From contig NZ_VOEJ01000004.1 of the NCBI RefSeq assembly GCF_007846085.1, positions 248,001-312,000 on the forward strand: a stretch of DNA of 64,000 bases. The letters run 5' to 3'. The stretch is from Mucilaginibacter pallidiroseus (lineage in GTDB: Bacteria > Bacteroidota > Bacteroidia > Sphingobacteriales > Sphingobacteriaceae). Within the stretch, counting starts at the first letter, position 1; each line of letters starts with the position of its first letter. Positions 36,026 to 43,902 of the stretch are shown here, piece after piece. The translations under genes and the position numbers were made by a program. The notes beneath the pieces were generated by a model. That model worked only from the letters and a program-made list of their open reading frames with translations. It did not search any database and had not been told where the DNA came from.

Positions 36026-37387
36026 TTATTGCTGTTTAGCCGTATTCAGCATGGCATAGCCTACCAGTTCTTCCCAGCGCGCTCCCGGTGGGCGATAGTA
36101 AACCAGCAATTGATAATCGTTTTCAGTTTCAAAATAACTGCCTTCCAGGGTTATGTAATCAGGTTTGTTTGTAGCACTGCTTACCCATACATACTGGTAA
36201 TCATACACCCCTTGCTTTAAGAAAAGGTTGGTGTAATACCGGCCCTGTGTGTCATATTGCAGGCGGCTGTTCTCATCAATTTTATAATCATTAAACTGGC
36301 CTACAATATATGGTGTGCCTTCATTATCGGGCTTGTTGGCCGCCAGGGTAAAATATACGTGCGCATAATCGGCATCAACACGCGGATCATTTCCGTTTTG
36401 GTTTAGCACGAAAAACTTACCGTCGTTGTCATAAACCAACAAATAGTTGGGGCTGTTGCGCACCGGGTCGCCCAGGAGCATTACGGTGTTGGCGGTATCC
36501 CGGTAAATACGTGCTACCCTGTCAGAATTAAGCCTCAACGAGCGTGTATCAAAGTGACGAAACTCGTTGCCGCCTGCAAAGTCGTTAATGTTTACATCAT
36601 TAAAAACCAATTGTGTGCCGCGTATATAAGTAGGTGTGTTGTTCATCCTGCCGGTTTCCGGCCGGGCATTTTGCATCACCAGGGCACGCATGTTTTGATG
36701 GGGATTTTGTACGTTGAGGCCTGCATAATCTATAGTGAAATTCACTTTTTGATTACTGCGGCGCAGCGCAACATTGTTTGATGGTAGCACATTGGCCGCT
36801 ATTGATACGCGCTTTCTTACCACGTATAAACGGCGGGTAATTAACAGCTTTGTGGGATCGTTGTCTTCATACACCTTCAGTACATAGTTGCCAGGTAGTT
36901 TTGGCGCAATGTTATTGTTGGGTAGCTTAATTTCGTAATGAGAGTATTTTTGAAAGGTAGCGGTAGAGTAGGTGTAATCAAAAATACGGTCGTCTGTAAA
37001 AGATTGCAGATACTCGGCAGGCGACAGGCGCGACAAGTTCCAGTCTGCATCGCAATGCTCCAGCGTGTAATTAAGCGTACGGCTACCGCCTTTTAAATCA
37101 TCAAACCCAAGGGTTACGGTTTCGCCTGCATCAAGGGTGATAATTGGGAACGACCCTTCTTTGTCCGACTTGTAAAATTCAACAGACTTAATCTCGGGCC
37201 GGTAAACTGTGTTATTATAAGTTTGGGCTGATGCAGTGGTTGACAGGAACAAAAACAGAAGGCTAAGCACTGCCTTAATATTCCCTACGTCATTACGAGG
37301 TACAAAGCAATCCTTGAGCTTTTCAAACCATTTCATAGGGGAGATTGCTTCGTATCTCGCAATGACGCTCTGTTTTGTAAGTGGCAT
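36026..37387 (-). CDS. Type IX secretion system plug-family protein (DUF5103), N-terminus contains a repeat
   Basis: 453 residues. From about residue 56 the mature part ([54 protein letters not shown]) matches DUF5103, the family of the plug protein that closes the SprA translocon of the type IX system. The signal-peptide core is [20 protein letters not shown] (about residues 37-56). It is preceded by about 29 residues encoded by a palindromic interspersed repeat (37288-37367). Start at 37387, or at the internal ATG at 37336. The protein is periplasmic or outer-membrane associated. Confidence 0.85.
   Translation of the reverse strand: MPLTKQSVIARYEAISPMKWFEKLKDCFVPRNDVGNIKAVLSLLFLFLSTTASAQTYNNTVYRPEIKSVEFYKSDKEGSFPIITLDAGETVTLGFDDLKGGSRTLNYTLEHCDADWNLSRLSPAEYLQSFTDDRIFDYTYSTATFQKYSHYEIKLPNNNIAPKLPGNYVLKVYEDNDPTKLLITRRLYVVRKRVSIAANVLPSNNVALRRSNQKVNFTIDYAGLNVQNPHQNMRALVMQNARPETGRMNNTPTYIRGTQLVFNDVNINDFAGGNEFRHFDTRSLRLNSDRVARIYRDTANTVMLLGDPVRNSPNYLLVYDNDGKFFVLNQNGNDPRVDADYAHVYFTLAANKPDNEGTPYIVGQFNDYKIDENSRLQYDTQGRYYTNLFLKQGVYDYQYVWVSSATNKPDYITLEGSYFETENDYQLLVYYRPPGARWEELVGYAMLNTAKQQ
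37288..37367. repeat. Palindromic REP-like element inside the plug gene start
   Basis: Imperfect inverted arms of about 26 bases (37288-37313 and 37342-37367; arm motif CGTCATTGCGAG...AAGCAATC) with 4 mismatches. The same kind of element, with the GTCATTGCGA core, occurs at 54280-54369. Confidence 0.75.
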
Positions 37388-37452
37388 GTGATAAAGATAG
37401 CAACAAAGTACGGGCTAAGCAATTTGCCAATGTTGGCCTTGACCGAACAAGA

Positions 37453-37878
37453 CTACTTATTTCGTTTGCTAAATACATAACTATCAGCACATAGTTTGAT
37501 AATAAGCGCGATGCATAATATCTCAAACGGTAATGAAAAAGTAATTGTAAACCATGAGGTAGCATCAAGTTTCCGACACAGGTAGATTAATCCAAAACAC
37601 ATCAATAAGATTGCGGCTACTCTTGTCCTATGCAACTCTTTTAAGTTTGCTATAATTAAAGTTACACGACCAAGAAAAATCAGGCACATCGCCACAGGTA
37701 AAAACTGATTATAACTGCAATTCCAGCAAAAACGGAAGTCATAACTATAAGTAGAGAAATTTATAATCTGTCCTATTTCGAATAGCAATACAGGTCCGAT
37801 ACCATGTCCGGCATCAATGAATATAAGCCAGCTCGAAATTATTACCAGCCAGGTAAGGCGTTTATCGTGATAGGGCAT
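37453..37878 (-). CDS. Small four-helix membrane protein, copy B of a tandem pair
   Basis: 141 residues with about four hydrophobic helices. It shares layout and motifs with its neighbour at 37909: MPYHDKRLTWLVI versus MPCHYKTLSYWVI, GHGIGPVLLFE versus GHGVMPIIIAE, a Trp-x-Cys-Ser-Tyr segment, and LTLIIANLKE-like text. It is therefore a diverged tandem paralogue. No family is recognised. Conserved His, Gly and Cys in the first and second loops might bind a cofactor or metal, but this is a guess. The gap to copy A is 30 bases. Confidence 0.65.
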   Translation of the reverse strand: MPYHDKRLTWLVIISSWLIFIDAGHGIGPVLLFEIGQIINFSTYSYDFRFCWNCSYNQFLPVAMCLIFLGRVTLIIANLKELHRTRVAAILLMCFGLIYLCRKLDATSWFTITFSLPFEILCIALIIKLCADSYVFSKRNK

Positions 37879-37908
37879 TAGGTCTTAATTATGTATTGTA
37901 TTTAGTGG

Positions 37909-38343
37909 TCAGCTAATCTTTTCCAAACTTCGATTATATTGCCATTTCCGTAGTAACTTAAAAATTAATAAACACACAACTATTAAAAAAGGAAAAGACA
38001 CTGTAAAGGTAAAGCCTGATGTGTTGTCAAAGTTATGGCAAAGAAATAAAAATCCGTACAATAAAAATCCCAAAGCTATAAGCCGTACAGGACTTGATTC
38101 TTTGATATTGGCAATTAACAGGGTGGTTTGCCCTATAGCAATTAAAATTGCTGCTGCAAAAATAGATTGATCATAACTACAGCCCCATCCAAAGCAAAAT
38201 GAATTTAAATGAATGGCCGGGAGGCCTATAATGCCGATTGCTTCAGCTATGATAATGGGCATAACGCCGTGCCCGATGCCAATAGGAATAAGGCCACTTG
38301 TGGCGATAACCCAGTAGGATAATGTTTTATAATGACAAGGCAA
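37909..38343 (-). CDS. Small four-helix membrane protein, copy A of a tandem pair
   Basis: 144 residues with about four hydrophobic helices. Paralogous to 37453-37878 and first in transcription order. Shared features: an N-terminal MPCHYKTLSYWVI, GHGVMPIIIAEAIGI, FCFGWGCSYDQS, ILIAIGQTTLLIANIKES and a charged C-terminus. Function unknown. The ABC-F terminator at 38378 separates the pair from the gene upstream, so the two form their own unit. Confidence 0.65.
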   Translation of the reverse strand: MPCHYKTLSYWVIATSGLIPIGIGHGVMPIIIAEAIGIIGLPAIHLNSFCFGWGCSYDQSIFAAAILIAIGQTTLLIANIKESSPVRLIALGFLLYGFLFLCHNFDNTSGFTFTVSFPFLIVVCLLIFKLLRKWQYNRSLEKIS

Positions 38344-38377
38344 TTCAGTAATGGTAATTGATCAACCAATATAAACA

Positions 38378-38408
38378 AAACAGGCAAAGCTTTATGCTTT
38401 GCCTGTTT
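38378..38408 (-). terminator. Terminator of the ABC-F gene
   Basis: A perfect 13-bp stem AAACAGGCAAAGC (38378-38390) and GCTTTGCCTGTTT (38396-38408) with a 5-base loop. A T-rich tail follows on the minus strand. Confidence 0.88.
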
Positions 38409-38413
38409 AAAAT

Positions 38414-40333
38414 CTATGCTTCCAGTTCCATGATCTGGTCGGCGAGGGCTTCCCATTTTTGCTGGATCTCGCCAAGCTCCAGTTTTTTGATCTGGTAGTT
38501 CTGGTTAATGTCTTTCAGCTTTTGCGTTTCGTTGTATAGCTTAGGGTCGTTTAATTGGCCCTCGAATGCTTTAATTTCTTTTTCGAGCGTTGCAACCTTT
38601 TCTTCAATCTTACCCAATTCCTGATTAAGCTTTTTAAGTTGCTGCGATCTGTTTTCAGTCTGCTCCTGTTTTACAGGTTCAGGCTTTTTTTCTTCCTGCT
38701 TTGGTTTTGGCGCAGGCGCAGCTTTAGGGTCAAGCTTGCGGTTGGCATACCACTCGTCGTATTCTGCATACGTGCCCGGGTATTGTTTTATCTTCTGATC
38801 TTCGATAAACCAAATCTTGTTGGCAACATTGTCCAGGAAATACCTATCGTGCGATACCACAATCACCGTACCTTCATATTGCTGCAGTGCCTGTATCAAG
38901 ATGTTAACCGAGGCCATATCCAGGTGGTTGGTAGGCTCATCCAGTACGAGGAAGTTTGCATCTGCAGTAAGTGCCTTGGCCAAAGCCACACGGGATTTTT
39001 CACCACCCGATAATACCTTGATCTTTTTGAATACATCATCGCCCGTAAAAAGGAATGATCCTAATATCGAACGAAGTTCAGTATCGCTATGTTTTGGCGC
39101 GAAAGATTGCAGCTCCTGTAATATTTGGTTCTCCAGGTGCAGGCTCTCTAACTGGTGCTGCGCGAAAAACGTTTGCGATACATTGTGACCGGTTTGCGCA
39201 GTGCCTTTATATTCGGTGTCGGCACCGGCAACGATGCGTAACAAGGTAGATTTACCTTTACCGTTGGCACCAATCAATGCAATTTTATCGCCTTTTTCAA
39301 TAACAGCTTCGGCATCATCCAAAATATCTATGGTTGGATATTTTTTGGTTATGTGCTCAAGTGTTACCACGTGCCTGCCGGATTGCTTGCTGAACTTAAA
39401 GCTGAAGTTCACTTCAGGATTATCGTCGTCAACATCCTCTACACGCTCCATCTTATCAAGCATCTTGATACGTGACTGCGCCATTTTTGCCTTAGATGCC
39501 TTGGCACGGAAACGCTCAATCAAACGCTCTTCCTGTTTAATTTTAGATTGTTGGTTTTTAAACTCGCCGCGTTGAATTTCGGCACGCAGGGCTTTTTCTT
39601 CCAGGTAGAAAGAATAGTTGCCCGCATAAACGGTAAGCTTTCCTTTGCGCGATTCAACCGTGCGGTTAATCACTTTATCTAAAAACCACCTGTCGTGCGA
39701 TACAATGATGATAGCGCCGCTAAAAGATTTTAGGTAATCTTCCAACCACTGGATAGACGGTAAGTCGAGGTGGTTGGTAGGCTCATCCAGCAATAAAATA
39801 TCCGGAGCCTGTAAAAGGATCTTGGCAAGCATTACGCGCATGCGCCACCCGCCCGAAAACGTGCTCAGCTTGCGCGCGCAATCTTCATCGCTAAAGCCTA
39901 AACCGGCTAAAATTTCGCGTGCCTTGTATTCGATATTGTAACCGTCAAGCAGTTCAAATTCGTGTTGCTTGTCGCTCAGTTTATTTAAAAGGTCTTCGCT
40001 GTAATCCGTCTCCAGTTTTTTAAGCAGGGTCTCGATCTCGTCATGCAGCTGGTTTTGGCGCTCAAAAGCCTCCATTGCCACGTGTACAATATTCTTATCA
40101 GACGAGTAGGAAAGCAAATCCTGGTTAAGGTAACCCATTGTAAGGTCCTTAGCCATGGATATAGTGCCCGATGTTGGCGTGTAATCTCCAACAATGATTT
40201 TAAGCAAAGTGGTTTTGCCGGTACCATTGGCACCAATAAGGCCAATTTTTTCTCCGGGTTTTATATGCCAGTTGGCTTCATCATATAAGGCCCTTGCACC
40301 AATCTCGAACGTAAGGTTATTTATAGCGATCAT
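38414..40333 (-). CDS. ABC-F family ATPase (ribosome-associated, YdiF/Uup type)
   Basis: 639 residues with two ABC modules and no membrane part. Module 1: Walker A GANGTGKTT, signature FSGGWRMR, Walker B ILLLDEPTNHLDLPS. Module 2: GANGKGKSTLLR, LSGGEKSRVALA, LVLDEPTNHLDMAS. Between them is the charged linker, and the C-terminus is a Glu/Lys-rich coiled coil (about 545-639). ABC-F proteins rescue or regulate translating ribosomes; the housekeeping versus antibiotic-protection role cannot be told from sequence. Confidence 0.93.
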   Translation of the reverse strand: MIAINNLTFEIGARALYDEANWHIKPGEKIGLIGANGTGKTTLLKIIVGDYTPTSGTISMAKDLTMGYLNQDLLSYSSDKNIVHVAMEAFERQNQLHDEIETLLKKLETDYSEDLLNKLSDKQHEFELLDGYNIEYKAREILAGLGFSDEDCARKLSTFSGGWRMRVMLAKILLQAPDILLLDEPTNHLDLPSIQWLEDYLKSFSGAIIIVSHDRWFLDKVINRTVESRKGKLTVYAGNYSFYLEEKALRAEIQRGEFKNQQSKIKQEERLIERFRAKASKAKMAQSRIKMLDKMERVEDVDDDNPEVNFSFKFSKQSGRHVVTLEHITKKYPTIDILDDAEAVIEKGDKIALIGANGKGKSTLLRIVAGADTEYKGTAQTGHNVSQTFFAQHQLESLHLENQILQELQSFAPKHSDTELRSILGSFLFTGDDVFKKIKVLSGGEKSRVALAKALTADANFLVLDEPTNHLDMASVNILIQALQQYEGTVIVVSHDRYFLDNVANKIWFIEDQKIKQYPGTYAEYDEWYANRKLDPKAAPAPKPKQEEKKPEPVKQEQTENRSQQLKKLNQELGKIEEKVATLEKEIKAFEGQLNDPKLYNETQKLKDINQNYQIKKLELGEIQQKWEALADQIMELEA

Positions 40334-40340
40334 TTGGCGG

Positions 40341-40371
40341 CAAAGATACGCTTTTTGGAAGCCGCCTCAAA
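40341..40371 (-). promoter_or_regulatory. Consensus promoter of the ABC-F gene
   Basis: On the minus strand: TTTG (40371-40368), 19 bases, TATCTTTG (40348-40341), then 7 bases and the ATG at 40333. It matches the Bacteroidota consensus exactly and predicts a leaderless or near-leaderless mRNA. Confidence 0.8.
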
Positions 40372-40463
40372 GCCCGCCGCAAACAGTTTACCAATTGATG
40401 ATTAAGCTATAAAGATCTTAAATCAAAACTGATAACCGCTCACAAATAACTGATAACTAACTC

Positions 40464-41219
40464 CTACTTAACAGTAGCCAGCCATCCCTCGCTCATCAGC
40501 TTTTCGCCGGCAATGCTTGGGTGTACGCCATCAAGCGTCCAATAGGTTGCAGGAGCAGCTTTAAGTGCTTTATCAAATATGGTTTGATAGGGGATAAACG
40601 GTGCGTTGTATTGCTCAGCAATATCGCGGGCAGCCTTGCGGAACAAATCAAACGTTGGATACCATGAGCTATTTACAGATTTAGTGCCCTGCAATGCAAA
40701 AGGTTCTCCAATAATCAATTTAACGTTAGGTAATTCCCTTTTGGTGCGGTCAAGCAGTTTGCGGTAGTCGGTTATATACGTATCAATGGTGCCTTTGTAG
40801 CCACTTGTTAGGGTATGCCAAAAATCGTTTACGCCAATATGTATGCTTAATATGTTGGGTTTAATTGCAAGGGTGTCGGTGTCCCAGCGCTCGGCCAACT
40901 GGTAAACCTTGTTGCCGCCAATGCCGCGGTTAAACAGTTTTAAATTTTTATCGGCATGTTTAGCCATCAATTCAGCAGCAGTAAGCAGGGCATAACCGGT
41001 ACCCAACATGTTTGTGGTGTTTGGCTCGGTTGCTTTACGGTCGCGGCCCCAGTCGGTTATCGAGTCGCCCTGAAAAAGAATGATGTCATTTGCTTCGATA
41101 GCTACTTTTTTTGCAGCGTAAGCGCCGGCAGATGCCGATACAATTTCGGGAATGCTGATGGCGGCAATAGCACCTACAGATGCAGTTTTTAAAAAGTTGC
41201 GGCGAGAGTTGGCAATCAT
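40464..41219 (-). CDS. SGNH/GDSL hydrolase with Tat-like signal
   Basis: 251 residues from [20 protein letters not shown]. This start was chosen because the twin-arginine signal (SRRNFLK) begins here; the 47 codons upstream look non-coding. SGNH blocks: [32 protein letters not shown] and [10 protein letters not shown]. Exported esterase/acetylesterase, substrate unknown, possibly a carbohydrate ester. It is divergent from pyrD, with 87 bases between the starts. Confidence 0.9.
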   Translation of the reverse strand: MIANSRRNFLKTASVGAIAAISIPEIVSASAGAYAAKKVAIEANDIILFQGDSITDWGRDRKATEPNTTNMLGTGYALLTAAELMAKHADKNLKLFNRGIGGNKVYQLAERWDTDTLAIKPNILSIHIGVNDFWHTLTSGYKGTIDTYITDYRKLLDRTKRELPNVKLIIGEPFALQGTKSVNSSWYPTFDLFRKAARDIAEQYNAPFIPYQTIFDKALKAAPATYWTLDGVHPSIAGEKLMSEGWLATVK

Positions 41220-41306
41220 TTTGGGTTGTTCGTTTTTAGGTATATTGATGGGCAAATTACAATATTTTGCATCAGCATAAAAATTAAAAACGGTAAATTC
41301 GCCCCC

Positions 41307-42341
41307 ATGTATCAACTGCTCAAACCGCTGCTGTTTTTGTTCGACCCCGAGAAGGTGCATTATTTTGTAACCCGCAATTTAAAGCGCTTTACACGTTTCC
41401 CGGGTGGTTCGGCACTAAGCAAGGCCATTTGGGACGTTGATGACGCCAAGTTGGAACGCGAGGTTTTTGGCCTGAAATTTAAAAATCCTGTAGGCCTTGC
41501 AGCCGGCTTTGATAAAAATGCCGAGTTGATAAGTGAAATGGGTAAGCTTGGTTTCGGTTTTGTAGAGGTAGGCACTGTTACGCCATTACCACAGCCCGGC
41601 AACTCCAAGCCCCGCATGTTTAGGTTGCCTGCTGATGAAGCCCTTATTAACCGCATGGGTTTTAATAACTTGGGGGTAGATGTAGCAGCCGAGCGTATTG
41701 CCAGCTATCGCAGGAATTTAAAACCCGGCGAAAAGGCTCTGATTATTGGCGGTAATATTGGTAAAAACAAGGTTACTCCCAATGAAGATGCCGTGAGTGA
41801 TTACATCAAATGCTTCGACAGGTTGTTTGATGTGGTGGATTATTTTGTGGTAAACGTAAGCTCGCCCAACACACCCGGCTTGCGCGAATTGCAGGAAAAA
41901 GAACCGCTAATGCAGTTGCTTAACACCCTGCAACAGCGTAATAATAAAAACGGGATAAGCAGGCCAATACTACTAAAGATAGCCCCCGACTTGACTAATG
42001 AGCAGTTGGACGACATTGCCGATATTGTGAAACAAACAGGTATAGCTGGCATTATAGCCACTAATACGACCATTAGCCGTGATGGGCTTTCATCTCCGCA
42101 TAAGGTCGAGACCGGCGGTTTAAGCGGCAAGCCGTTAACCCAACGCTCAACAGAAGTTGTCGCGTATCTACGCAAAGTATCGGGCGGGGCGTTTCCTATT
42201 ATTGGGGTAGGGGGCATACATTCGGCACAGGATGCCATGGATAAGCTTAACGCCGGAGCCGCGCTGGTGCAGCTTTACACAGGTTTTATTTACGAGGGCC
42301 CGGCTTTGATAGGTCGTATAAATAAGGAATTGTTAAAATAA
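41307..42341 (+). CDS. pyrD: Dihydroorotate dehydrogenase (quinone), class 2
   Basis: 344 residues from [20 protein letters not shown], the usual class-2 N-terminal helix that docks on the membrane. The in-frame extension upstream is not conserved-looking and contains the opposite promoter. Motifs: [46 protein letters not shown] with the catalytic Ser, and [10 protein letters not shown]. It oxidises dihydroorotate to orotate. A TAAATTCG near-consensus -7 box ends 5 bases before the ATG. Confidence 0.95.
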   Translation: MYQLLKPLLFLFDPEKVHYFVTRNLKRFTRFPGGSALSKAIWDVDDAKLEREVFGLKFKNPVGLAAGFDKNAELISEMGKLGFGFVEVGTVTPLPQPGNSKPRMFRLPADEALINRMGFNNLGVDVAAERIASYRRNLKPGEKALIIGGNIGKNKVTPNEDAVSDYIKCFDRLFDVVDYFVVNVSSPNTPGLRELQEKEPLMQLLNTLQQRNNKNGISRPILLKIAPDLTNEQLDDIADIVKQTGIAGIIATNTTISRDGLSSPHKVETGGLSGKPLTQRSTEVVAYLRKVSGGAFPIIGVGGIHSAQDAMDKLNAGAALVQLYTGFIYEGPALIGRINKELLK

Positions 42342-42345
42342 AGAT

Positions 42346-42711
42346 ATGAGTAGCGAAGAAGCATTGATAAAGGTTTGTAATGACCTTGATATTGAGTTTG
42401 ATAAAGGCGATATGCAGGACTGGGGTATAGTAAACTCCGACCCGAGCCGTGTGGCCGAGTTTATTGAGTATTATCAGAACACCGAATTGGTAGACAGCGC
42501 CCGTGCGCATGTTTTCGAACTGGTTGTAGCATCATACAACGATGCCATGCTGCACCGCCCGGTGAGGCCGCAAATAAAGGCTGATTTTATTAAGTTAATT
42601 AAGGAATCGCATGCAATGCCGGCAACTAAAGCAGTACGCGAGTATTGGATAGAGATATACGATAGGAAAGATTTCCCGATAGGGAAACTGATATCTGAAG
42701 TAAAAGCTTAA
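42346..42711 (+). CDS. Hypothetical acidic protein coupled to pyrD
   Basis: 121 residues, all helical-looking and soluble, with no signal. It begins MSSEEALIKVCNDLDIEFDK and contains a Trp-Gly pair and HVFELVVASYND. It starts 4 bases after the pyrD stop, so the two are translated together. No family is recognised, and a role in pyrimidine synthesis is not implied. Two hairpins follow. Confidence 0.7.
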   Translation: MSSEEALIKVCNDLDIEFDKGDMQDWGIVNSDPSRVAEFIEYYQNTELVDSARAHVFELVVASYNDAMLHRPVRPQIKADFIKLIKESHAMPATKAVREYWIEIYDRKDFPIGKLISEVKA

Positions 42712-42721
42712 GGTTTATCAG

Positions 42722-42756
42722 CGCAGCAGTGCATTTTCAATGCGGTGCTGCGTATT
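42722..42756 (+). terminator. First hairpin after the pyrD operon
   Basis: CGCAGCAGTGCAT (42722-42734) pairs with ATGCGGTGCTGCG (42740-42752) with two internal mismatches, then TATTTT. Confidence 0.6.
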
Positions 42757-42776
42757 TTATAAGAGCTATAAACGCA

Positions 42777-42806
42777 AAAAAGGCATTTCAATTGAAATGC
42801 CTTTTT
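42777..42806. terminator. Bidirectional terminator between convergent units
   Basis: A perfect palindrome, AAAAAGGCATTTCAA followed by its complement, with A- and T-runs on both sides. It lies between the pyrD operon and the small basic ORF. Confidence 0.8.
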
Positions 42807-42828
42807 AATTTCTTGTAAGAAAGAAAAA

Positions 42829-43005
42829 TTAGTTAGCTGAAGCAGCTTTAGCTAAAACCTCGTTGTTTTTGTCAATTTGGTTGCCTTTTTTCTGTGCAGA
42901 ACGGCTACCCAATTCAATGTTGGTAGCTAACTTCAAAAACTGAACTTCTAAGCGTGAAGTTGTTTTGTTCCTTCTATCTTTTCTTTTTAAACGAGTAACG
43001 CCCAT
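42829..43005 (-). CDS. Small basic protein (58 residues), co-transcribed with tRNA-Cys
   Basis: Starts MGVTRLKRKDRRNKTTSRLE and ends LAKAASAN; rich in Lys and Arg with no membrane part. The N-terminal arrangement resembles small RNA- or ribosome-binding proteins, but I recognise no family. It begins 29 bases downstream of tRNA-Cys on the same strand with no terminator between. An A-rich stretch precedes the ATG. Codon use is normal and the frame is intact, which supports a real gene despite its size. Confidence 0.7.
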   Translation of the reverse strand: MGVTRLKRKDRRNKTTSRLEVQFLKLATNIELGSRSAQKKGNQIDKNNEVLAKAASAN

Positions 43006-43034
43006 GATCTTTTTTTTAAATGTTTTTAACCCTG

Positions 43035-43105
43035 AGGTCGAAAGCGGATTCGAACCGCTGTAGGAGGTTTTGCAGACCTCTGCCTAGCCACTCGGCCATT
43101 CGACC
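43035..43105 (-). tRNA. tRNA-Cys (GCA)
   Basis: 71 bases with discriminator U; CCA is not encoded. Acceptor GGTCGAA/TTCGACC (7 bp), D-arm GCCGAGTGGCTAGGC, anticodon stem-loop GAGGT-CTGCAAA-ACCTC giving anticodon GCA, T-arm GCGG-TTCGAAT-CCGC. Its promoter is at 43121-43150. Confidence 0.95.
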
Positions 43106-43120
43106 TTTTTTTAAGGACTG

Positions 43121-43150
43121 CAAAAATAGTAAATATTATTTGTCAATCAA
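43121..43150 (-). promoter_or_regulatory. Promoter of the tRNA-Cys/small ORF unit
   Basis: On the minus strand: TTG (43150-43148), 19 bases, TATTTTTG (43128-43121). It sits in the short gap between the RNA methyltransferase stop and the tRNA. Confidence 0.7.
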
Positions 43151-43152
43151 TT

Positions 43153-43902
43153 TTATTTAAAGGTTTTTGCAGTAAGTTCTGAACAAAATATCGCCGTAGC
43201 TACACCAACGTTTAAAGATTCGGCTGCGCCAACCCTTGGTATGGTTACGCTGCGGGTTATTAACGGCTGTATTTCCGGCCGTATGCCATTGCCTTCGTTA
43301 CCCATAACAATAAGCCCATGCGTGCCAAAATCTGTAGTATAAATATTATTACCGTTAAGCAACGCACCAAAAACAGGTACGCCCGCCTTTGATATAAACG
43401 TGCGCAGATCGGTATAACTAACATTTACACGCGCAAGCGACCCCATGGTGGCCTGTACAACCTTGGGGTTATAAACATCTACCGTGTCATCGCTGCAAAT
43501 AATGCGGTTTATGCCAAACCAGTCGGCTGTGCGTATAATAGTTCCCATATTGCCGGGGTCCTGCACGCCATCAAGCACCAACGAAAAGCCTTTTTGCAGG
43601 TTGCTTACATCAATTGCACTGTCTTGAGGTATGCGGATAGTCGCAATTGCATCTGCAGGGGTTTTAAGTAAGCTTACCTTTTGCAGCTCATTCAGAGAAA
43701 TTTCCTGAAGGTTTATTTTCTGCGATAAATTAAGCATTTTTGGGGCGTTACCATACGTGTGGTAAATAGTGTGTATGCTGTAGGGAGAATCAATAAACTC
43801 GCTTATGGATTTGTTGCCCTCAACAAGGAATAAACCATGCTCCCGGCGAAACTTTTTTTGCTGTAACGACGTTAGTAAACTGATCTGAGATTTTGAAAGC
43901 AT
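43153..43902 (-). CDS. TrmH/SpoU-family RNA 2'-O-methyltransferase
   Basis: 249 residues from MLSKSQISLLTSLQQKKFRR. SPOUT motifs: LDGVQDPGNMGTIIRTADWFG (motif 1), LIVMGNEGNGI (motif 2) and VTIPRVGAAESLNVGVATAIF (motif 3) forming the knot. An N-terminal substrate-binding domain spans about residues 1-85. It methylates rRNA or tRNA ribose; the exact site is not predictable. Its ATG overlaps the start of the divergent tamL gene by 10 bases. Confidence 0.9.
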   Translation of the reverse strand: MLSKSQISLLTSLQQKKFRREHGLFLVEGNKSISEFIDSPYSIHTIYHTYGNAPKMLNLSQKINLQEISLNELQKVSLLKTPADAIATIRIPQDSAIDVSNLQKGFSLVLDGVQDPGNMGTIIRTADWFGINRIICSDDTVDVYNPKVVQATMGSLARVNVSYTDLRTFISKAGVPVFGALLNGNNIYTTDFGTHGLIVMGNEGNGIRPEIQPLITRSVTIPRVGAAESLNVGVATAIFCSELTAKTFK

